64,000 nucleotides of DNA from Mermis nigrescens (taxonomy: Eukaryota > Nematoda > Enoplea > Mermithida > Mermithidae). The position numbers and the translations under genes were made by a program. How positions within the stretch are numbered: position 1 is the first letter of the stretch; the number at the start of each line of letters is the position of its first letter. The notes under the pieces are model-generated. The model saw only the letters and a program-made list of their open reading frames with translations, did no database searches and had not been told where the DNA came from. Of the stretch, positions 57,408 through 64,000 are shown piece by piece. The stretch spans positions 682,001-746,000 of the forward strand of contig JAVLUZ010000510.1 of the NCBI GenBank assembly GCA_036768485.1, given 5' to 3'.

Positions 57408-57990
57408 CGACGTAGCCAGGAGCACAAGGGGTCATGCCCCACCCCGATTTTTCCAACAATTTGTTCGATTTACAATATGGTTCAATCGTATGTGCCCAAA
57501 ATTAAGTAAAAAAGCCAAAACGTCAATATTTATAGCTATTTCACATGAATTAGGGCATAAATTTTAAGAATTTTCTCGAAAGTAAGTCGACGGATCACGA
57601 TAATTATATCTCAAATCAATGCTATAATCGCAATCTGTCGGTTTATTGTCTGACATGATTTTAAAAATTTATGCCCAAACTTGTTTGAAACAGATTATAA
57701 TTTAGAAGCCTGAATTAAGTAAAATATTTCAACGCCCCCACAAATTCAATGATTTTGTCCGTTGAATGAGACTCTAAATGGTTGAAGAACATGATAGTCA
57801 AAATCATTTTGTGCCACTTTGGTAATTTTCCTTTTCGCTTGTCCTATATCACAAGGACACATAATTCCTTGGTAAGAATGATCAAATTTTCTAGTGTTTT
57901 GCGCATTATCTGTTTTCTAAAATTAATACGAAGAAGACAAATTCGACCTGAAAACGGAGAAACAAGATTTCCATTGATAAATTTTTGTTT
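57408..57990. mobile_element. Fragment of the 19433/22927 hAT-like family with a nested family E MITE
   Basis: GACGTAGCCAGGAGCACAAGG matches the CGTAGCCAGG end, and CACAAGGACACATAATTC near 57850 matches 19790 and the inverse at 24018. Within it, 57535-57708 is a family E MITE (CTATTTCACATGAATT ... TTGTTTGAAACAGATTATA). Confidence 0.55.
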
Positions 57991-58034
57991 ATATACATAA
58001 TTACCTGTGTCATGTAGCAAGCTATCAATTCATA

Positions 58035-58490
58035 TGTAAGCTGCTGTAGTACATGAGCATTTATCATTAAGCATGTAACCTACAATTTTATAAGTTCCTA
58101 AACATTTATCACAGAGCATGTACTTCAAAACTCGGTGCAAACATTTTTCGTAAGCTACATACATATATACTCGTATGTTATAAGCATGTATGTGTACATG
58201 TATCTCAAGTGCAAGGATTTTACTAAAATTCACATAAGCATGTTATTTTATAAGCTATTGTAAGGCATTATGCAAATTATTTTAAGTATAATAAAAGTAG
58301 CATATACGAATACGGCGGACGACCAATGAAGAACGAAGGCGGAGCAAGGAAGAACGAAGGCGGAGCCGAAGAGCGTTAGAAGATGAGCAACAGGATAGAG
58401 ATAGTTGAGATAGAATGTGGGCTATATTTTAGACTGTGCGGCCCAGTTGTCGGTTCGTTAATAAAGTGGCTACTGAATTAACGTGTTACA
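58035..58490 (+). mobile_element. Possible solo LTR
   Basis: TGTAAGCTGC ... GTGTTACA with a purine-rich stretch (58318-58410), then TAATAAAGTGGC near the end, as in R-region polyadenylation signals. The flanks do not duplicate cleanly, so this is tentative. Confidence 0.35.
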
Positions 58491-58639
58491 TTGTATTAGC
58501 GTATGGATAAGTATAATAGGCGTAGTGCCTGAATTTAATTGATTGTTGCATGATAAGTCTTCTGAATGAAGATAGTAATTTTACCCTGACTATTAAGTAA
58601 TCGGAAAATCAGTAAGGATTAAAAATTACACCTGTACCT

Positions 58640-58930
58640 ACCTTACTGACCTGTTGCTGTGCACCATAGTAGAGGTCGAGAAAAGCATTTCAATGTTTAT
58701 TAAGGCAAACACTCAAGAGTTTTGTACAAACGAAATTGATAAATTTTATTTGTTATTGGGCTAAATTAAGAAACAATATTCTGCCGATTTTCTGAAAATT
58801 TTTCACTTCAACAGTGCTATTTTTACAAATTTTGTGGGACCCCGCTGAGAGTTACTTTAGCACGCTACCCCTTTCCAGACCCCCAGCCCTAGAAGAGAGT
58901 TGCCCTCGCATTGTCACCGTATCTATAGGT
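58640..58930. repeat. Fragment of the 22927-24430 element
   Basis: AGAGGTCGAGAAAAGCATTTC, GACCCCGCTGAGAG and CCAGACCCCCAGCC match 23640-23860 (reverse orientation), without termini. Confidence 0.45.
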
Positions 58931-59356
58931 TATGCTCGGGTATACCCGAATACCCGAAATACCTGGACAGTGAAATAACCCGGTCGGTAAGCACATATAA
59001 ATTTCTAAACAAACTAATAGGTACCGGTTCCTAAAATGTGGACCTCTCTAGAAAAATTCTTTCCCGGAATTGCTAGAGGACAAGACATCCTGGAGTACTA
59101 ACCATAGCATAAAATTCGTCCTGTGGCAATGCAAAACATGCAAACAAAAACATTATAAAATGCAGTCTTGAAAAATTTTGTGTCCTTCCAAAAATACTGG
59201 CATGGCAACGCCATCGGTAAGGCACATATTTACCGATTATAAGTTTCGAAATTCTGTCAAAAAGAAGTAGTCTATTTCATGAAACCTCGTGCTTTAATCA
59301 CAATTTTTGAGTCATCGACTACAAAAGCTATTTATTTAAATTGAAGCAGTCATAAT

Positions 59357-60125
59357 GATACCAGTAAAGAATAATGCTCTGGTGGAACAAAAGGGACGAA
59401 TATACTTAGAATTGCGCATCATTAGGGATATAAAAGGAGGGGATAGTAACCTATGCATGCCTGTGAAAGTTGTAAGAATCTACTAAAAATTATACTTCCG
59501 CTAAAAAACGCGAAAAATCGAAGTATATTCCGCGGCCTGAAAATGGAGTTGCACCTGTGACGTAAAAATAAGTAACATTAATAGCCTATTCCTAGAAAAG
59601 AAGCGATCACCAATCAAAAAACGACATAATATGCATTCTTCCGCTACCATGGCACGCACTGATATGGGGCAGCAATTAACAAGATGGTGTGCTTGTCATA
59701 ATTCATTTATAGAGACATTGACGATTAAGTAAATATTGATTTTATATTTAAAGAGGAAATTGATATTGATAAGTAACTAAATCGGTTTTAAAACACATCA
59801 AAGCTTTCTCATAATCTTTTTTCTGAGCCAGTGAATAGTGTTTTGTGAAGGAATGCTTTTACAGGAGCCGCAGAATATACTTCGATAAATCGCGTTTTTT
59901 AGCGTAAGTCTAATTTTTAGTGGATTCTTATGACTTTCATGGGCATACATAGGTAACTTTGCCATAGTCCCCTCCTTTCATGTCCTTAATGATGTGTAAT
60001 TCCAAGTATATTCGTTCTTTTTGTTCCATCGGACCATTTTTCTTTGCTATAATTTTCATTTTTCTTTGCTATATCTTTGCTATATTTTTCTTTGCTTTGC
60101 TATCTTTGCTATATTTTTCTTTGCT
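59357..60125. mobile_element. Family B long-TIR element, copy B3
   Basis: The left TIR from about 59365 (AATGCTCTGGTGGAACAAAA, GGATATAAAAGGAGGGGA) and the right TIR 59870-60060 (CCGCAGAATATACTTCGAT, GTCCCCTCCTTTCATGTCC) are inverted. The right tip is expanded: TTTTCTTTGCTATA recurs five times in 60040-60125. Confidence 0.7.
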
Positions 60126-60129
60126 ATAG

Positions 60130-61945
60130 TACCTACTCTACTTTTAATTAGCACGATTTGAGTAAATCAGTCGGTAAACATATACGGTAACATGCTACAA
60201 TAATGACAGCAGCCTAAGAACGCGGAAAACAATATTGTTCTGAACATCAGCATTATATTTTTTAAACAAGAAAACCTTACCTCATTCAAAAAGATCAAAT
60301 GTTTTCTGTGTAAGCTTTACGCAACTACTGGGTGTAAAGAACACTTACACTCAGATTCGTAATCCTGACGTTACATGGAACAATTTGGAAAAGAGCTTTT
60401 GCAACGCTCCGAAACTAGAGTTAATTTCATTGTAAACTTTGCATATCTACAGGGTGTAAATAAAACAGTTTTTGCTTATAACAATAAATGAATAGTACAA
60501 ACTTTACACAACCACGGGATGTAGATAAAACTAATAGTCGTAATTCTATCGTCACATAGGACATTTTGAAAAAAGAATAAGCGTCGCAACGATCTAGAAC
60601 TAAAGTTAATTTTCAGTGTAAACTTTATACAACCACCTAGTGTAAAGATTTTAGTCGGATTCTTATTTCTTATATTACTCTGATATTACGATCAATATTT
60701 ATGAAGAAAAAACGTCTCCACAATGGTCTGAAGACAAATAAATATTAGATGTAAGCCACTTTACACCATTGTTGATTGTAAACAAACGCGCCCAACTGAC
60801 GTATGACATCTGACCCCTGGTACATTTTTAGACTTGTGATCACGTCTAGACTTATAACCGGAGGAGTTGGCAGAAAAAACGAGACAGAAACACGTTTAAA
60901 ACCCCCGATTTATGACTTTACACCTCCAAACATAGCTAAATATTATTGTAAATAAGCGCAATTTGCTGCAACGAAGGTGCTTTATTTTTATTCTATTAGA
61001 TTTATCGCGACTTTTAAACGAAGAAAGTGATGGACAAAAAAGGAGACAAAAACGTAATTTTCCACAATACACCACAATGTGAACTTTAAAAATCTGAACC
61101 TAACTCCCATTAATTGTAAAGAAATTCGTTAGAGCCATTTTGTAGCCTTTGAATTGTAAAAGATTTGTGTGTGGAAAACTTCTGTTCCGCAAAATATCTG
61201 AGATATTGATCAATCAAAAAAGGGAAAAAAGTTTTTTCGCCCAATGTTACACCTCTGATTTCGAACTTTAAATCCCTATAAATAACTCCGATATTGCATT
61301 TTCTAAACACTAATTGCTGCAAGATGTAGACCTTAATCTGCTTTTTACATCATCCACTAGAGTGCAAAGTTTAAATCCACATTGTATCTATCTCTGTATT
61401 GAGCATACAAAAGTTAACTGGTAAGCCGAAAGTAGCCCTTAATCTGTAATACATTTCCATCAGAAAAAATTTTATTAGACTCATTACCGGATTTGTTGGC
61501 AGACAGATAGCTAAAATGTTTCAAGTCCTCAGATTCTTTATACTCTTTACATTGACAATCTATGTACATAATTTTTCAAAGAAATAGAAAATATCGTATC
61601 GAAGCTTACTTAATTGTCTATAGTCCGTTTCACACAACCTCGGTCATAAAGTTTAAATTTATCTCCGACAATAAGCCGACAGATTGTCACTATAGCATTG
61701 ATATGATATATAATTATCGTAACCCTCGGCTTACTGTCGTTGGAAATTCTTAGAATTTATGCACGAAGTTATGTGAAACAGATTAGTTTTTAAAAAACCA
61801 GACTTAACGAAATGCAAAACTGATAGAAAAGTCATGTGACCGACCAGAATTTTAAAAACTGTTATAACGTTACAGTTAAACTTTACACGCTCATCACACA
61901 GTGGCTATTGAGTTTAAAAACAGGGGCATAACCTTGTTTTATCTA
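60130..61945 (-). repeat. Family A repeat, copy A5 (reverse)
   Basis: Reverse-complement match to 16900-19140, including the junction TAGTACCTACTCTACTTTTAATTAGCA that joins A to B at 19125-19145. GTGTAAA(C/G)TTTA words lie at 60433, 60618 and 60745. It is interrupted by a family E MITE at 61617-61787. Confidence 0.6.
61617..61787. mobile_element. Family E MITE
   Basis: CTATAGTCCGTTTCACACAA at the left and GAAGTTATGTGAAACAGATTA at the right; core GCCGACAGATTGTCACTATAG. TA borders suggest Tc1/mariner-like mobilisation. Confidence 0.7.
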
Positions 61946-61954
61946 TCCAAGTAG

Positions 61955-62402
61955 GTATATTACTAGCAAAGATAAAATGCTCCGATGGAACAAAAAAGAT
62001 GAATATACTTGGAATTGTGGATTATTAAGGATGTTAAAGGTGGGGACTAGGAAACATCTACTTAAAGTCGCAAAATCTGCTAAAAATCACACTTTCTCTA
62101 AGCAACGCAAAAAATCGAAGTATATTCTGCGATGTTGAGTAAACTGAGCAGTCTTTCTAAGCCAATTGAATGAATGGTTTAAAACAGTAGGAAACGCGTA
62201 AGTTGACTTGATGACTTGAAACAGACTAAATGTAGGTACACTAGCACTCCCTTAACGATTGTGTGTACTAATCAATCGGCCCCTGCTTTGCTTGCTTTAA
62301 TGCTCAAAACAAAATAAAATAACTTTAAATACAATACCACTTAGTTTTCTATCAATCAGGATACGAAGCTAGTCAGCGTTGCTACTTGCCAGCAATTTAA
62401 AA
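61955..62402. mobile_element. Family B element, copy B4 (one TIR, reverse of B2)
   Basis: The TIR 61965-62130 is followed by the B2 interior in reverse (62150-62400) with no hAT insertion: TCAATCGGCCCCTGCTTTGC is continuous at 62273-62292. The second TIR is missing; the copy breaks at GCCAGCAATTTAAAAAAAAA, close to the assembly gap. Confidence 0.75.
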
Positions 62403-62473
62403 AAAAACATTACAGATTCCGTTTATACACTCTTATCTGAAACTTTGAACATTATTTAAAAAAGACACTTTTT

Positions 62474-62573
62474 NNNNNNNNNNNNNNNNNNNNNNNNNNN
62501 NNNNNNNNNNNNNNNNNNNNNNNNNNNNNNNNNNNNNNNNNNNNNNNNNNNNNNNNNNNNNNNNNNNNNNNNN
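62474..62573. other. Assembly gap (100 N)
   Basis: Exactly 100 N, the conventional size for a gap of unknown length. The open frame through it is meaningless. Confidence 0.99.
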
Positions 62574-62694
62574 TCGGAATTGGCGCACTAAGGTGCACAA
62601 AGGCCGTAAGTGTAAACGGCACGTGTAGATACACTATCTACACAAGGAAGAAATAAGATTTAAACTGTGTAGTGTAAGCGAGAAATACCAACTA

Positions 62695-62862
62695 TTGTCT
62701 GTTTCACATAACTTCGGTCATAAATTTCAAAACCATCACCGACAATAAGGTGACAGATTGCGATTATAGCATTGATCTGATATATTATTAACGTAACTCT
62801 CGGCCTACTGTCGATGAAAATTCTTAGAATTTATGCACGAAGTTATGTGAAACAGACTATAA
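62695..62862. mobile_element. Family E MITE, intact copy
   Basis: TGTCTGTTTCACATAACTTCG ... CGAAGTTATGTGAAACAGACTATA, 168 bp. It serves as the uninterrupted reference for 62945-63367. Confidence 0.75.
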
Positions 62863-62944
62863 GTTTAGTCGTTTAACATTGTATTGCTGTAACGAAGCCT
62901 ATCGATACTACTTTTGTGGCTGATTTTTTAGCGCTCAATTATAG

Positions 62945-63367
62945 TTGTTTCACACAACTTCGATCATAAATTTTGAAACTTCGACAATAAGCTGACAGAT
63001 TGCGATTATAGCCTTGATCTGATACATAATTATCGTAACCACACCTGGGCGTGGGGGGTATGCACCCTCTCCCAGAAACCAAAGTACCCCCCCCTCCCCA
63101 GAAATCAAAATACCCCCCCCTCAGAATTCAATTTTTGAAAAATTTTTCGCAATTTTTTTATGCCAATGGATAGTGCTTGATGAGAAACGTCGAAAAATGG
63201 TGTTTTTATCGCCATAGCACCATTTTTAAGGCCATTTTTCGACCTTCAAAAAATCTTGCACCCCCTCCCCAGAATTTTCTTGCTGCCCACGTATGATCGT
63301 AACCCCCGGCTCACTGTCGATGGAATTTCTTAGAATTTATGCACGAAGTTATTTGAAACAGACTATA
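62945..63367. mobile_element. Family E MITE interrupted by a hAT-like MITE
   Basis: The left half 62945-63039 ends ATTATCGTAAC and the right half resumes at 63304 (CCCCGGCTCACTGTCGATGG). Joined, it matches 62695-62862. Confidence 0.8.
63040..63295 (-). mobile_element. hAT-like MITE nested in family E
   Basis: Exact TSD ATCGTAAC (63032-63039, 63296-63303). The ends CACACCTGGGCGTGGGGGG and, reversed, CATACGTGGGCAGC are nearly identical to 8796-9053. Confidence 0.9.
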
Positions 63368-63794
63368 GTTCTTCTCACGCTTAATATTTCTTGTAATGCT
63401 CTAAAGCAAAATTAAAACCAAAGCTTATCAAAACCTGCTTGAATTATCTGACAAAAAATAATGGTCGTTTTCGCGCTACAACTAATTTTATTATTTTTTA
63501 GCCACTAACTCTCTTTACGAACTACGCTGAATAAATGTAGGCCGTTCCAAATACTGGATATATTATTGTCATCAACTAACGAGTGTGTTTACAGCCTGTT
63601 TTGGAATAAAGAGACGAGAGGGAGTATCCACGTGCGTGCATGCATGCGTACTATAAACATTCAAATAACTGGGTATGTAATCGTTACGTATACGTCTATA
63701 GAATGTAGCACTCATCACAGTTAGTTGAAAAGAAGAAAGTATATACTGCGCCGCATAAAACAAGTTTTTTTGAATTACTGTAGATATTAGCATC
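63368..63794. other. Non-coding, nothing recognised
   Basis: AT-rich; an open frame of 77 codons (63572-63805, minus) has no domain. Confidence 0.3.
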
Positions 63795-64000
63795 AGGGTT
63801 GCCAACCGTGGGGTTTTACCTCAAATTTTGAGGTTTTTTTAGCGTTTGAGGTTTTTTTTAGGTTTTTATTTTTTGGGGTTTTTGTTAAGGTTTTCGCAAA
63901 ATTTTGAGGTTTTTTTGGGGTTTTGGAGAAAATTCGAGGTTTTCTAAAATAAGCGAGCTAGATATCGATTAGGTACAGTTAAAATATTGTGTTAACTACT
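63795..64000. repeat. Left part of a CAGGGTTGCCAACC element with GAGGTTTTT repeats
   Basis: CAGGGTTGCCAACC resembles the CAGTGTTGCCAAC tip at 35377. It is followed by repeats of GAGGTTTTTTT and GGGGTTTT to about 63945. The other end is not in the window. Confidence 0.45.

Noticed and set aside
58035..58490. Confident solo LTR
   Set aside because: The TG...CA boundaries and TAATAAA are suggestive, but the flanks do not match, so it was kept only as a low-confidence feature.
62452..62634. ORF spanning the N run
   Set aside because: Most of it is assembly gap.

Overview
This is a gene-poor, AT-rich animal nuclear scaffold segment with a 100-base assembly gap at 62474-62573. Long introns, GT-AG splice sites, a DEG/ENaC channel gene, an IQSEC/Schizo-type exon, a Penelope-like element and many hAT-like MITEs point to an invertebrate. 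An arthropod is plausible, but I cannot name the species from the sequence. Nothing bacterial, no rRNA, no CRISPR and no convincing intact tRNA gene was seen.

Host genes. (1) On the minus strand, 10460-12411 is one long coding exon holding the IQ motif and the approach to the Sec7 domain of an IQSEC/Schizo Arf-GEF. It ends in a GTGAGT donor and the Sec7/PH exons were not found. (2) On the plus strand, 36564-57306 is a five-exon DEG/ENaC (pickpocket/degenerin-type) sodium channel gene. All four introns join in phase and the product is 521 residues, with TM1, the cysteine-rich extracellular domain, the G-x-S filter and TM2. Its introns are 10.5, 1.3, 1.8 and 5.5 kb and are packed with repeats.

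Everything else is mostly mobile DNA, and much of it can be delimited by target-site duplications (TSDs). The main groups are: (a) about 20 short hAT-like MITEs with ends such as CATACGTGGGC, CACACCTGGGCG, CAGTGGCG and CAGAGGCGTAGCC, many with exact 8-bp TSDs; (b) foldback-type elements whose arms are tandem repeats (17-bp units at 5708-7012 and 24720-27405, TCGGCGATATCGCCGA units at 31329-33491, about 170-bp units at 51715-53310, GGCCTCGG arms at 53659-56360); (c) a 3.2-kb palindrome (43053-46265) whose arms carry mirror copies of a C2H2 zinc-finger ORF, with a small LTR/TRIM-like insertion in one arm only; (d) a decayed Penelope-like element with a GIY-YIG ORF inside an inverted repeat; (e) an unclassified family (A) of degenerate ~450-bp units with GTGTAAAGTTTACAC motifs, often next to a long-TIR family (B); (f) a ~170-bp Tc1/mariner-like MITE family (E, TATAGTCTGTTTCAC ends).

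Insertions are nested several deep, which gives relative ages and two good empty-site comparisons (62275-62297 for the element at 19433-20860; 62695-62862 for the element at 63040-63295). The most unusual items are the zinc-finger palindrome, the pair of foldbacks sharing a 17-bp period and a CCGTCCCG half-unit, and a GGCGCTTCGCGCC palindrome that recurs in many otherwise different repeats.
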